Both the position numbers and the translations under genes were made by a program. This document shows positions 37,001 to 48,743 of a stretch of 64,000 nucleotides of DNA, piece after piece. The notes under the pieces are model-generated. The model was given only the letters and a program-made list of their open reading frames with translations. It made no database searches and was not told where the DNA came from. Source of the DNA: Heterobasidion occidentale. Its lineage: Eukaryota > Basidiomycota > Agaricomycetes > Russulales > Bondarzewiaceae. Positions within the stretch are counted from its first letter, which is position 1; the number at the start of each line of letters is the position of its first letter. Where the stretch lies: NCBI GenBank assembly GCA_039111635.1, contig JBCAQO010000011.1, forward strand, positions 868,001 to 932,000, written 5' to 3'.

Positions 37001-37301
37001 TAGGCTGCGGGTTGAAAATGAGAGGAAGATGATCATATGAAGGACCACCTCGACCGCGCGGTGAAAATCCGCGAGAACTGCCTCTGGAATCATCCCCACC
37101 GCCTCGACCGCGAGGCGTGAAGCCTCGGGAGCCACCCCTGGAGCCATCCCCACCACCTCTGTATGGGCTGCCTGAACTGCCTCTGCTCGCTGGCGTTGCT
37201 GGACTCCCCCGTGCGCTGCTGCCCCCGCGGCCTCGACCACCATCAGGTGGCACACCCCTACCCCTACCTCTGTCAGTTCCTCGTCCTCGTTGATAGCTCA
37301 T
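34056..37301 (-). CDS. Argonaute, slicer-competent
   Basis: RNA-interference effector binding small RNAs. The start at 37301 (MSYQRGRGTDRGRGRGVP) opens an RGG/Gly-Ser-rich disordered tail of about 90 residues. The N domain has GYGTQGRAIVLRANFFPVKI and the L1 region ELLIAPLKQYV, then ALNLILQRQASQTGFRFGKN. PAZ and L2 follow (GLFSSVR-type GFFSSVRLVHKEIMVNVNVC, TYLPAELCTVEPGE). MID contains LVVREQGRGFSG and FGIQTQCMLLKNALKDPNKQ. PIWI keeps the DEDH tetrad: Asp in MMVGIDVTHPGPSS, Glu in ELATMMIERL, Asp in VLVFRDGVSEGQF, His in RPTHYSVIYDE. It ends DTMFYL, the usual hydrophobic terminus, with TGA at 34056. The frame changes near 36430-36470 with poor splice signals, so either a weak intron or an indel lies there. 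About 940 residues. Confidence 0.92.
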
Positions 37302-38248
37302 AATGTTGACGTATGGAGATAGAGAGAGAGATTGTGAAAAGGTGTGTGGCGACACAGTATTGGATGTGCCTAAGTACTGCTTGGGGTGTGCACTGTGACC
37401 GCAGGACGGCAATTGGCGCCTGGTTTAGAAGCCTACCGGCACCCACGCACGGACCTGCGCCTGGCTGCGCACTTGTTCGAGAGGGGCTGGCCAAACAAAA
37501 TATTTACGTAAGTTATGTACATGTGTAAATACATTTTGTCTTTCATGGACAACGAGTCCTGTCGTTGTCAAGGAAAGACAAAACTAAGAAAATTGGCATC
37601 GCACCGACTAGTGTAAATATCCAGGCCTACACCTGTGTCTACGCATGGAGCAAGAAAATCAAGCCGGCATAGCTCGAAGATTTGCGCTGGACTGCGCCGC
37701 AAGATGCAAGGGCCGTGAAATAGACAGACAGTCAAGCTATAACAATGGTCTCGATGAGTCAATGCTCCTGCAGGCGTGACAGGTATAGTGGTGAAAGAAA
37801 ATTCCAAATAGACGCACCTCGCAATGCAGACGGCTTCGCCGCAGTCATCGATTCAGTGATTTTGAGATGTTGATACACGCATGGTATGCGGCTCGGTCAG
37901 GCTAGATGCTAGAAGGGTGCCGCTCGAAGGTCGACGAGTGTATTGACTGCCTGCAGCGGTCTGCGTCGGCAGACTTGGCGCATGACTGCGAGCTGCTCGG
38001 AAGACAGATGATCTGAGCGAAGGAAGTCGATAAAAGTGACCGCAGCGCGTGCGCAAGCGTGCACGCCGCCCGCAGTCGAGTGAAGATCCCAAAAAGTGCG
38101 AGCGAGAGTCAGAGTGCGAGTAGTGTGCAAGCTCACAAGGCAACATCGAAAAACGAGGCTCACGGCGAAGAATGTGTTTTACATAACATGTTCGCACGCA
38201 TAATATCCCTCTTAGGTCATCACGCCGCCGAGAGTGCTCTCAGCAGGC
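37302..38248. other. divergent promoter region, Argonaute / ATG22
   Basis: About 950 bases between head-to-head genes. A short AGAGAGAG run (37321-37332) lies near the Argonaute start. Frames of up to 114 codons show nothing recognisable. Confidence 0.4.
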
Positions 38249-40342
38249 ATGGCTGTAGAACACGTCTTCGAAGCCAAACGGCATAAACAAGAGCTTTGGG
38301 GATGGTTAAGCTATGCTTTTGCAAGGTATGTGCGCTTCAAGTTGAATGTTCGCTCGACTGACAACCTTCACTTTCTCAGTGAAGTATTTGTGATTGTCTC
38401 GTTGACTTTGTTTCTGCCAATATGCCTCGAACAGTTTGCAAGAGATAATGGTTTTTTGCTGCCTGAAAAGACGATCCCATGTTCGTCTCTCTTAAATCAG
38501 GCAGAAGATGCTGCAGCACGTTGTGCTGTGAAATTGGGATGGGTCTGGATAGATAGCGCTAGTTTCAGGTGAGTCCTCAGTCGATCTTTCCGTATAGTCT
38601 CATATCCCTCCGCTTATGTTTACTAACATTTATGTACAGCCTCTATGTATACTCTATATCAGTGGCATTGCAAGCCTTGACTGTCATCTCGATGGGTGGG
38701 ATAGCCGACCACCGTCTGCATCTATTTCGTTACTACCAACCTGCGTCCATCTAATGGCCAATCTTTGCAGCACCCCACCGGAAGCGGCTATTGTTCGGCT
38801 TTGCATCTATGGGAGCGTCATCTGCCGTCCTCTTTCTCTTGCTCCCATCATCCTCCTCTTTTTGGCCGTTATCTGGGGTACTTGCAATACTCGCGAACGT
38901 TGGTTTCGGCGCGTCCGTCGTGGCTATGAATGCATACCTGCCCACACTTGCTCGGGGATCGGAAAACGTTGTTCGCGCTCTGACAGAGCTGAAAGGACTT
39001 TCTTCGGACCCCGGGACCGTCACGCACGAGCCCGAATCAAACGAGGACCACGCAGATGCGCCTCTGTTGCAAGATCCTAGGTTTGATTCCGTCAAAGCTC
39101 TGGATCTGAAACGCAAATATAACACGGAGCTTTCAAATGCAACATCTCGCATCTCGTCTCTCGGCATCGCTCTGGGATACTCGTCTGGTATTGTACTCCT
39201 TGCACTGACGCTGATCCCCGTCACACTTCTACATGGCTCTACTTTCTCGTTGAGACTCGCTATAGGCCTTAGCGGTGTCTGGTGGGCCGTATTTTCCATA
39301 CCCGCAGCTTGTGGCTGCCGAGTGCCACGAAGAGCTTAAGCTTAGACTGGACATGGGTGGGCGGGGAAGATCGAGAGAACGAGGAAGCGGAATGGAATAC
39401 GAAGAAGGAAATTGTTGCTGCATGGAAGAGGCTCATCGGAATGTTAAGTTGGGTCGAGATTAAAAACTGAGAAATACATTCCAATTTCTCGCAGCATGGT
39501 TCCTCTTGTCTGACGGTAAGGCTCCCTTGGCTACTACGAGGAGGTTTTAAATGCTATATTGGTACTGATATCTTTCAGGCTTCACCACCATCACATCGAC
39601 AGCGATCCTCTTTGGGAAAACGACCTTGCACATGTCACCGTCAGCTCTAATCCTCATCGGAGTATTAACACCTACATCCGGAATTATCGGCTCTCTTGCC
39701 TGGCCTGTGTTGCAGCGACGCTTCGCTTGGAGCAACCTTAAAGTCATCATCATCCTTGTGCTAATGGCATCGGCGATCCCTGCATATGGTTGTCTCGGAT
39801 TCTTGCCGGTTCTTCGGAACAAGGCAAGTTTTGGTGGCCTTACGACACAGGGAGAAATGTTCGGATTGGCGGTATATTTCGGTCTGTTGTCTTAAGCATA
39901 TCAATTTTTAGGTTTGGTTGATGTCTATCCTAGGGGCCGTTTATGGTGCATTCCAAAGCTACGCAAGGGCATTATATGCAGAGTTGATTCCCTCCGGAGA
40001 GGAGGCAAGATGGTATCTTTCTCTCGATTTATTCCATCCCGTGATCTGATCTTGTCTACGTTCTTGACAGGTATGGATTGTTCTCAATCACTGACAAGGT
40101 ACTATGCATCAGCTCTTTGTCCTTTGCGGTCCCTGACGTCAATCCAGTCTAGCTCGTTCATGGGGCCTCTGGTCGTTGGTCTAATTGCCGACACGACAGG
40201 GAACATTCGCTTTGCATTCTTCTTCCTCGTTCTCATGATATGGCTTGCAGTCCCAATACTGATGAGCGTCAACATCGAACGCGGCAGGTCGGATGCGCAG
40301 AGATATTCCTATTCTACAGCTCGTGTCATACGACATACATGA
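38249..40342 (+). CDS. ATG22: Atg22, vacuolar amino-acid effluxer (contains two apparent frameshifts)
   Basis: Multipass vacuolar protein exporting amino acids after autophagic breakdown. The start MAVEHVFEAKRHKQELWGWL at 38249 carries the Atg22 opening (ELWGWLSYAFASEVFVIVSL after splicing). Then come LFLPICLEQFARDNGFLLPE, SLYVYSISVALQALTVISMG and HRKRLLFGFASMGASSAVLF. NVGFGASVVAMNAYLPTLAR is diagnostic. Next are ATSRISSLGIALGYSSGIVL, ITSTAILFGKTTLHMSPSAL, AFQSYARALYAELIPSGEEA and SSSFMGPLVVGLIADTTGNI. It ends ARVIRHT at 40342. Two single-base losses break the frame, at 39309-39310 (after VWWAVFSIPAA) and in the A run 39462-39466 (after SWVEIK). Each is followed by clear Atg22 sequence one frame over. 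The gene looks otherwise functional. Some exon joins are approximate. Confidence 0.88.
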
Positions 40343-41220
40343 TACGTGTATGCCTTTTTGTAAATCATTCTACACACTCATACTCTCAGTTTACCATGTA
40401 CTTGTTATCACTTGTGATCTGCGTTCTGCTTGAGGACAACCCTGGGAGGGTTCGGGATATCCCACTGGCAGGCGCGCGGCATCAATCATGTTCTCAATAC
40501 GCTGGTATACTGGCAATGGACGAATAAGTTGACATGGTCGCTTCGAGGCAAGCAGCGCTTTGGCTCCTTCGGAAAGGTATGTTGAATATGCAATCCTATG
40601 ACATACGAATTCGAGACGCGTCACATGCGAACAAGTCCTTTCGCATCGGTGTATCCGATGTGTGATAAGGCAGGTTGGGATGTATGCTTGACACATTGTG
40701 ATTTGATCTAGTCCGAAGCCCATTTGTATGATGCCTCTGCGACGACGTCATACAACATGGTAGCGCAGACAAGAAGGTACATTGTTCGGGTTCATAAGCA
40801 CAACGGGTATCCGGGATGATCTGCGGGCGAAGGTGGGTCGCGAGATATGAGGTATATTCGACTGATATATGTTTAATATATTCTGCTCCGTTCATTGTTG
40901 ACCGTTCAATCCTCAAAGTGAGATGTCAACATTCTGACAATGAATCTCCGCAGTTCAGAGGGGTTGGCTTTCGAGAAATCTAGGAGACCTTGTGTTGTGA
41001 TCAAATCATAATGACTCAGCATCCCATACTTCATCGGCAGCGACATTGCGCAAGCTTGGAATTTGTCGGCCACGGATGGAGTGGGTCAAGATGGGTCATG
41101 TATTCTACGCCCCCTGTGTCCCTTTAAATTCCGCCAGCTTCTGAATCGGGCGTGGGGATATATAAAGGCTACAACCTGGGTAAAGAAGTCACTCCCTCCT
41201 CTTCCACAGCTCCAGCTTAC
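40343..41220 (+). promoter_or_regulatory. intergenic, promoter of aldo-keto reductase 1
   Basis: About 880 bases. The plus-strand TATATAAA at 41159-41166, 55-62 bases before the ATG at 41221, is the clearest TATA box in the window. The left part shows no gene despite short minus-strand frames. Confidence 0.6.
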
Positions 41221-42666
41221 AATGACGACAAAGCTACCAACACGCAAGATCGGTACCACCGACGTGACTGCGATCGGATATGGCACGATGGGCTTGTCCG
41301 TTGCATATGGAAAGACTAGTTCCGACGAGGAACGTTTCAAAGTATGACACGCTCCTGTCTCGGCCATTTTGGGGCTGACATTGACGGCGAACTTCTTCGT
41401 CAGGTTTTGGACGCCGTGTACCAAAATGGATGTACCAACTGGGATACTGCCGATGTCTATGGTGATTCCGAAGACCTCGTTGGCAAATGGTAGGCCTCTC
41501 GATCTCAACCTTTATTATCATTATCACAGATGAATTCTTGATTGACACAGGTTCAAGCGCACCGGCAAACGCGATGAAATATTTTTGGCCACTAAGTTCG
41601 GCTTTACCCACCATCTGGCAAGTTTGTGGAAGGTGACCCAGCCTACGTCAAGTCCTCTTTCGAGAAGTCCCTCAAACGTTTGGGGACCGACCATATTGAC
41701 TTGTACTATTTTCACAGGCGAGTTCGTCTTGTCTATCTTGGACCTTGATAATGTCGCTAATTTCAGACGGCGTTCACAGAGCTGACAAGACAATTCCCAT
41801 AGAGGTAGCATGGATTAAACATTGCCATGCTTCATGCTGACCTGTACATGTTTGTCATCAGAAAACTGTAGGCGCCATGGCTGACCTCGTAAAGTCCGTG
41901 CCCATAATCTCTCTTGTACATCGTATATGCTGATTCTCCATGTCATCCAGATCTGGAATAGTGAAGTACATCGGCCTGTCCGAAGTCTCCGAGTCTACGC
42001 TTCGTCGTGCCCACGCTGTGCACCCTATCTCGGCCCTCCAAGTCGAGTACTCGCCCTTCACCCTTGAAATCGAAGATGAGAAGATAGGGCTCCTGAAAGC
42101 GGCGCGCGAGCTTGGCATTGCAGTTGTTGCCTATTCTCCTCTTGGTCGCGGACTTCTGACGGGTCAATATGTAAGTATGTTTCATCTACTGCTGGCGGTC
42201 ATCGGTGAGAGATGGAACCAAACGGCGGCTCACTTTTTCTGAACAGAAAGGACCAGAAGATTTTGAAGAAAAAGACTTTCGACGACTTATTCCGCGTTAT
42301 TCAAAAGAGAATTTCCCCAATATCTTGAAGTTGGTTGACAGCTTGAAGACTATTGGAGCAAACACAAGGTGACAGCCGGACAAGTCACGCTTGCTTGGCT
42401 GCTCGGACAGGGCGACGATGTCATTCCAATCCCCGGCACGCAGAGGATCAAGGTGTGCAGCGCTCTCAATTCACAAATCACGCTCATGTCTCATTCGTTC
42501 CTGGTTACAGTATTTGGAAGAGAACCTTGGAGCCTTCAAGGTGAAGCTTACTCCTGAGGAGCTGCTGGTCGTGCGGAAAGCAGCGGAGAGCTCGGATGCA
42601 GCTTCGGGAGACAGGTACCCTCCTGATTTTATGGATGTCATGTTCAGCGACACTCCACCACTCTAA
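41221..42666 (+). CDS. aldo-keto reductase 1 (two apparent frameshifts)
   Basis: NADPH-dependent reductase of the yeast pyridoxal reductase/AKR8-13-like group. The start [20 protein letters not shown] at 41221 leads to [10 protein letters not shown], then [20 protein letters not shown] with catalytic Asp and Tyr. [19 protein letters not shown] has the catalytic Lys, [15 protein letters not shown] the catalytic-site His. [51 protein letters not shown] and [20 protein letters not shown] follow. It ends [11 protein letters not shown] at 42666. Base losses at the CCC run 41607-41609 and the AAA run 42360-42362 break the frame. The paralog next door shows the missing continuity. One intron (41718-41779) uses a GC donor. 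About 335 residues. Substrate unknown. Confidence 0.85.
41718..41779 (+). other. GC-AG intron in aldo-keto reductase 1
   Basis: Donor AG|GCGAGT, acceptor TTCACAG. The join gives [14 protein letters not shown]. The paralog has an intron at the same codon and phase ([10 protein letters not shown]) with a normal GT donor, which supports a GT-to-GC change here. Confidence 0.75.
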
Positions 42667-43116
42667 TGGCACTGAGCTTCCCACATCAAGATTCGCGCGC
42701 ATATGTATACCAGCCAAAAAATCATCTATTAACCACGAGCAGCATGAAATTAAGATGCTTTGCAATCTCTTCACAGGGGCGAGTGTTGGTCTCACTTATT
42801 CTATGTAGATGATGCGGACCAAAGTGCATGTTTACATAGCATTTGTTCGCAATAAGGCATCATGATGACAAGGATTCTCCCATGCATCTTACTCACCTGA
42901 GAAAACAACGATGGTTGAGAAAGAAGTTATGCGATCATCATGTGTGGAGACGAGAAATCGTTGAAACGATCACTGTCGTTTGTTGGAATGAACAAGTCAC
43001 GACAGTCGCAGCTAGAGCATGAGCATATGTTATACATATATGATATCGACACCATTCTTCTTAGTTATTTAGTTCGTATACACACCTACTCGTACTGATA
43101 CAGGGGTCTAATCAAT
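42667..43116. other. convergent 3' flanks of the aldo-keto reductases
   Basis: About 450 AT-rich bases between tail-to-tail paralogs. No gene or repeat recognised. Confidence 0.45.
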
Positions 43117-44547
43117 TCACAACGGCGGCGTGTCGGCGAACAGGACTTCAAAAAGATGGCGGGGTACCGATCACCCTGCTCCGCGTTCGCCTTCTGCGCC
43201 GCATCGCGCACTGCCTGCACTTCCTGTGATGACAGTTGCAGCTTGAGCGCGCCAAGGTTCTCCTCGAGATACTAAGTTGTCACGAACCCGTCAGACGGAA
43301 ATGCAGCATGCTAAGTCAAAACAGGCATGAAAGCTCACCTTCTCTTTCTTCGTTCCTGGGATAGGGATGACGTCGTCGCCTTGCGCGAGCAGCCACGCGA
43401 GCGCGACTGTCCCGCTGTCGCGCTATGCTTTATACCGACCTGCTTCAAGCCGTCGACGAGCTTGAGGATGTTTGGGAAGTTGGCGGCGCTGTACCGAGGG
43501 ACCATCCGCCTAAAATCATCCGCAGGGAAATCATCAGGGCTTTTCTGCGTGTCGAAACCCCAATCAGTTAGTATTGACGCTGTAGTGAGGGAGCCGGGGG
43601 AAACTGTAACAATGACATACGAATTGCCCGGTAAGCAGTCCGCGACCGAGCGGCGAGTATGCAACAATCTTGATCCCGAGCTCGCGGGCTGCTTTCAGAA
43701 GTCCGATCTTAGGGTCCTCGATATCGAGGGTGAAGATGCTGTATTCGACTTGAAGGGCGTAATGGGATGCACAGCGTGCGCACGACGAAGCGTTGTCTCA
43801 GAGCATTCAGAAATGCCAAGGTACTTTACTCTGCCAGCTCTGTGGTGATAATATATTTAGTCATATGCGAAAGAAATTGTAAGCAGATAGCATACTTGAC
43901 AAATCAGCCATAGCGCCGATAGTTTTCTAATGGGGATAACATGTAAGTTCGAATGTAGGCGTCCTACTTGCTCACATACCTCGATGGGAACTTCGGTGTC
44001 TGCGCTGTAACCAGAATGTGAGAACGCATATAAGAGGCCATCTGCAGATCTATGCCCTCACCGATGCAAGTACCACAAATCAATCTGGTCCACGCCCAGA
44101 CGCTTGATCGACTTCTCAAAGGCAGCCCTAGCGTAGTCCGGGTCCCCGTCGATAAACTTGCCAGAGGGAGAGGAAAACCCGAACTTGGTCGCGAGGAAGA
44201 TTTCATGGCGCTTGCCGGTGCGTTTGAACCTGCATTGGCGATAATTGTGTCATGACACGAGAAGAGCGATTGAGTGAAGCCTACTCACCATTTTCCAATG
44301 AGTTCTTCCGAGTCGCCGTAGGCATCCGCCGTGTCCCAGAAGTTGCAGCCGCGCTCATACACGCTATCCAAGAACTATTTTGGACTCAAGCTCAATCGAC
44401 AATGATTCTGGCTCTGTATCTCGAAGACTTTACCTTCAACCGCTCCTCGTCGCTTCCCACCGCACCATACCACACAGAAAGCCCCATGGCGCCATAACCA
44501 AGGGCAGAGACCTCTGCATCTCCGATCTTTCGAGTGACTTTTGTCAT
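43117..44547 (-). CDS. aldo-keto reductase 2, paralog of 1 (three apparent frameshifts)
   Basis: Same fold and likely chemistry as its tail-to-tail neighbour. The start [20 protein letters not shown] at 44547 leads to [55 protein letters not shown] and [50 protein letters not shown] and [20 protein letters not shown] follow, with a C-terminus matching FADTPPL of the paralog and TGA at 43117. Single-base losses are inferred at about 43757 (after RAHAVHPIT), 43407 (inside HSATAGQV) and in the run 43150-43154 near the end. In each case copy 1 shows the expected frame. It may be a decaying copy or a correct gene in poor sequence. About 340 residues. Confidence 0.83.
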
Positions 44548-45419
44548 CTGCTAGTTGTGAGGCGGTTGGGATTCGGGAGTGGGATTATTGGGAGAGTTAT
44601 GAGCCCCAAAAGCGGCCGAGCTCCCTTTTATTAATGTATACCATCTCGACGCGTCTGCAGATTCCAAACGGGAATGCTTCTGGACACGGAGCAAGTGGGG
44701 CAGATGTGGACCGAAAGGTGACGGCGTAGACTGTTAGTGCGAAAAAGGCAAGAGGTTGTACATATTCGTAATCGCTTACATACACAACAGTGCTAGGCTC
44801 AGTCATCCCGTCCGCGTTTCATTCCAGTTTATTCCCTCTGACCCACTTCAGGACACTCATGAAACCCTCCTCGTACAGCGTCTACGAGCCGAACACTTGC
44901 GCAAGCTCAAGCCGTAGCGCGCGCAGAACATATCTGGATATCACCGACTCTTAAGCCCGCGTTGTTGCCTAATTCCGCCCACAATCAACAGACAGAGCTT
45001 TGTATATGGCATATCATGAAGCAGCTTTATATGGACTCTGGAGAAAGGGAAAGCTCAATGTAGCCACCAGGAATCGATATGCGACATCCTCACCAGGAAT
45101 TCAATGGTCATGTACGCGCTATGATATTTTTGTTTGCTTCCCAAACCTTGACTTCTGGGAAATCAATAGATCCGACATCATTACCTTCACTGCTCTCCAC
45201 GTCTTGAGACGTGGTTCAGAACGAAGCTTTACGTTAACAGTCGTACATCCATCCACGAGGGTGACAGAAACGCTTTCGCGCCGTCAAAAACCCCGCCTTG
45301 TTCGCGTCTACATCCATATGAAGGTAACAGTTTGGCATTCTGTTGCAGTGGCAAGCTTGAATAACACACAGTCCTCTTGACTGGTAGAACAGTACCACCA
45401 TGATAATTTGACTTCCTTA
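44548..45419. other. intergenic
   Basis: About 870 bases: promoter of aldo-keto reductase 2 (minus-strand AATAAAAGGG near 44629-44638, about 85 bases upstream) and 3' flank of the Rieske gene. A 126-codon plus-strand frame at 45000-45380 has no motif. Confidence 0.4.
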
Positions 45420-47545
45420 CTACTGACTGCTGAGTTTCGTGAAGTTCCGAGACAATGACTGACTGTTTCCTTTCTGTCTTTTGCTCGAATCATACATAAT
45501 ACAACAATCGACATTCCGTACTCCTACATCCGCATCCGATCCCACCGAGTGCCACATCACGAGTTTCACCAGTCTAGCCTTGGAAGGGCCGCACTTGGAC
45601 TCAAGTTTAGAACAGAAGATGTCTTCCTTGCTTGTCAGCCCACCGTCTGGTAGCGCAGGGAAGATCTCGCGACCGGCTTCCTCTTCGAGCGCACGGTGAG
45701 AAGTGAGCGCTTCCTTGACAAGACCCTGGAAGTACAGCACGCCCCGCTCTTGTCTCTGGAGGAAACAAGTGAGAAGACGCCCAAAAACCAAAACCCAGAA
45801 GGAGATAAGACTCACGTCATGCAAGGGACCACTTTGGTAGATGCCGGCTTCCATGTTCTTCTGGGCGTTAGTCTGCAAGAGTTGTCAGCATGTGCAGACC
45901 GCATGCAGCGTTTGTCCAACTCACGCAAAGGAATTTGTCTTCGTTCTCGACCTAGTGCGTAGACAAAAGATATCAGATAAGGCCAGGTAGGTTATACGAT
46001 CGAAGACCTGCCTGAACGAAGAACTTGTGAGTCTCGTCAAAAGCTTCATCCGTTGCATCGACGTGCCGATAAACGTCATATTGCATCTATTTTCGCTTTA
46101 GAAAGCGAGCAAAGCGCGGAAAGCAAATCTAGTACCTCCGTCCGGTGAGCATCTATTGGGACGACCCGCATGGTATACGCATACGCAGGCATGAGGGTGA
46201 TCCTGTGTCAACAAGCGGCGCAAGAACGAGTCAGTTGACCACTCAAGGAGCCAAGGCGAACAGGGCGCTGGTCACGCACGATGCAAATGGGAAGAGGAAA
46301 GTCGCGACGATAGATCCGTTGTCATCTCGCTCCGCATTCTCCGGTTTAGGGGGCGAGAAGTGGGCGACGTAGCTGTGCTGACCTTGGACGTAGTACGTCT
46401 TCAGGTCCACAGTCTACAGCATGTGATGCTTGTAAGTCACTCTGCATGGGAACACATGAGCAGCGGGCCACGAACGCTTGCTATCCCCGGATGAGCGACC
46501 TTGCAATGGTAGCATTCGTTGTACTGGACATGACGGTGAGAAACAAGGAGTTCACACATTGAGAAGCACTTGCGTTATCAATAAGAGTCTTCCAGTTGTA
46601 TTGGCCTGAGAGAGCAGATGATTAGAGGATATGTGGAAGTTTGAAGGTGAGAGCGCACAATTCTCGAAAGACCAGCTGAACGCGTATTTGTATTTTTCCG
46701 TGTCGAAACCTTTCACTCTTGGCTGGTCATCGACATCACCAAATTGCTCCTCCCACTTGATGTAGTTGGGGGAACTGATATTTAAGCAGCGATAGAGACA
46801 GCGTTGAGAGAGAAATTCAAGATAAAGCGATGTGGAGACGTACGTGTCAAGGTTGACATACAAATAGCCAAGCTTGTCCACATGGGTTCGGATATCAAAG
46901 AGACCGTTCTTGGATCCGTCGAATCCCTCGACCTCATCGAACCCGGGAGCTTTGGCGAGCTTGCCCTTCATCGTGTAGCTTTTCAATATCAGTCAGTCGG
47001 TGAGGTATTGCAGCGGAGAGCAGTGCATACCTCCAGCCATGGAACTTGCAAGCCAACACGAAACCTGGCCGGCCTCTGTCAGAGGGTCTGCCTCGCCCTA
47101 TCACGATAACTTGTCAGTCCATGTAGATTGAAAGATCACAAGTTCCTTACATCATGCTTGCTGCCAATGATGGGGAATGCGCGGTGGCGGCAGACGTTGT
47201 GGAAAGCGTTGATCTGGCCTTCGCGATCCTTGATAACGAAGAAATTATAGCCAGCGACTGTGAACCTGACATATTCTCCCGTCTTGGTAAAGCGCTGTTC
47301 GAGATCGGTTCATAAGGGAGGCTGCCAGGCAGAACGCGATGCAAGTGACCAACGTTTGTGTGGCAGAGGAAGAGCCATTTCTTAGAGAAGATCGCTCGAC
47401 GCTCAAGTTGATAAATGGCGTCGGAGCGGTACCACGAAGATGCAAGATTGACCTTCTCGTCTGGCGGAAGTAGATACCGTCGACGTGAGTTTGAGCGAGA
47501 CGTGCTATGAATGGACGCACTTTTGTTTTCGGTGGCTACAGGCAT
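45420..47545 (-). CDS. Rieske [2Fe-2S] oxygenase, choline-monooxygenase/aromatic-ring-hydroxylase alpha family (one apparent frameshift)
   Basis: A mononuclear non-heme iron oxygenase of the group that includes choline monooxygenase, glycine-betaine, carnitine and stachydrine demethylases. The start [20 protein letters not shown] at 47545 precedes [20 protein letters not shown] and [12 protein letters not shown], then [20 protein letters not shown]. Rieske ligands are in [10 protein letters not shown] (CxH) and [10 protein letters not shown] (CxxH). The iron site is in [14 protein letters not shown], with Glu, His and His as in choline monooxygenase. [40 protein letters not shown] and [20 protein letters not shown] follow. 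The stop position (45420) and last exon are uncertain. A base is lost in the AAA run at 47061-47063, just before LACKFHGW. One intron (46524-46573) has a GC donor. About ten exons. Substrate not determinable. Confidence 0.85.
46524..46573 (-). other. GC-AG intron in the Rieske oxygenase
   Basis: Donor AAC|GCAAGT, which is the consensus GC-type donor, acceptor GTCCAG. It joins WKTLIDN to [12 protein letters not shown], so the iron-site motif depends on it. Confidence 0.75.
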
Positions 47546-48743
47546 GACAGTCAGGCAGAGGAGTGGTCGAAAAGAGATAGGATTAACTGGTAAAGCCCTG
47601 AGTTTTGAGCGTGACCAGATGACTTTTAAATGAGAACGAGGGGAATGGTCCGTCACAGACCTGTATCTCATGATGCTTATCTCGGAGAGACAATAGCATT
47701 ACCATCGGAGGAGTCCGCCATGGCAGATTCCTGAATAACAAATGGGAAGATGGCACACTAAAAATCTGGGGTAGCTCATGTAGACGAGATAAAGGCACGT
47801 CGGATGTCTAGGTATTGCCCAGGCGCACCAAGGCGCACCATGCATACAAGAGAAGCACTCCGAGGCGCTTCTGAAGCACGGAAATGTAAAGTCGGAAAAG
47901 AGAACCCATGGGAAGTGATGTGGAACCTGTGAGGTAGACGGGAGGTCAGGGGGTACATTCAAGGGTCATTAGAGTTGACGCAGAATCAAGAAATGTATAT
48001 ACAGAACGTGCCGCGGCGGGTTTAGGGACTCGGGTACTTGGAGCGGAGCGGAGCAGCGGAACTGCTCTAGTGAAGATGCATCGCCTGCATCATAGTGACT
48101 GGCATAAGTTGTATGTCAGATGGACGATAACCAGGTCTTCGTTGTCGAGCATCCGGGGCGAACGGTTCCGCCCGAGAAGTCACGCCGGATGATCTCTCCG
48201 GATTTGCCCTTAGACTGGGGTCAAACGGAGCTCAATCTACTCATCCGGGAATTGACTCTGAATTGACATCTAAATCTGGCGCCGAGATGCCGAAAAACAG
48301 GCCGGTCTACGCTGTGAACGCTGTTCGCAACAGCACGCTCATCGCTCAAAGGCCCTTGACCTCTGAGCAGGACGATCGTGCAATTCAGACGTATGTGAAC
48401 TCCCGCACACTCGGAATTACTCGTATCAGACTTCGTATCGTTTCCGGCTACCTGCCTCAAAAGGTTTATCGGGAATGCATGTCAACCCAACTCCAGCCGA
48501 TGCGCCAGTACCGCCAGACCTACGTATCTTCAGGTATCTTCCCGAGACGGTTATCAATTGATTGTAATTTACGCGACTTATCTTTGGCGATTCTATTGCC
48601 TAGGCCAGCTCCAGCTCTGCGCAGATATTGGATTCCGCCACGGGCATGGTCACAAGATTAGCTGCTAGGCTCCCGTGTTCCGTGCATGCGTCGAATACTT
48701 ATGTATATGGTAGAAATGACCACCACCGAGTTTCGTCCCAGCC
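47546..48743. promoter_or_regulatory. divergent promoter region, Rieske oxygenase / DUF3445-A
   Basis: About 1.2 kb between head-to-head genes, a layout that permits shared control. A GGAGCGGAGCGGAGCAGCGG tract (48039-48058) is a short imperfect tandem repeat. Frames here (for example 48263-48661) show no protein motif. The first exon of DUF3445-A may extend into this region. Confidence 0.4.

Noticed and set aside
38616..39080. 154-codon plus-strand frame within ATG22
   Set aside because: Alternative frame of ATG22 exons. The Atg22 motifs are in the other frame across this region.
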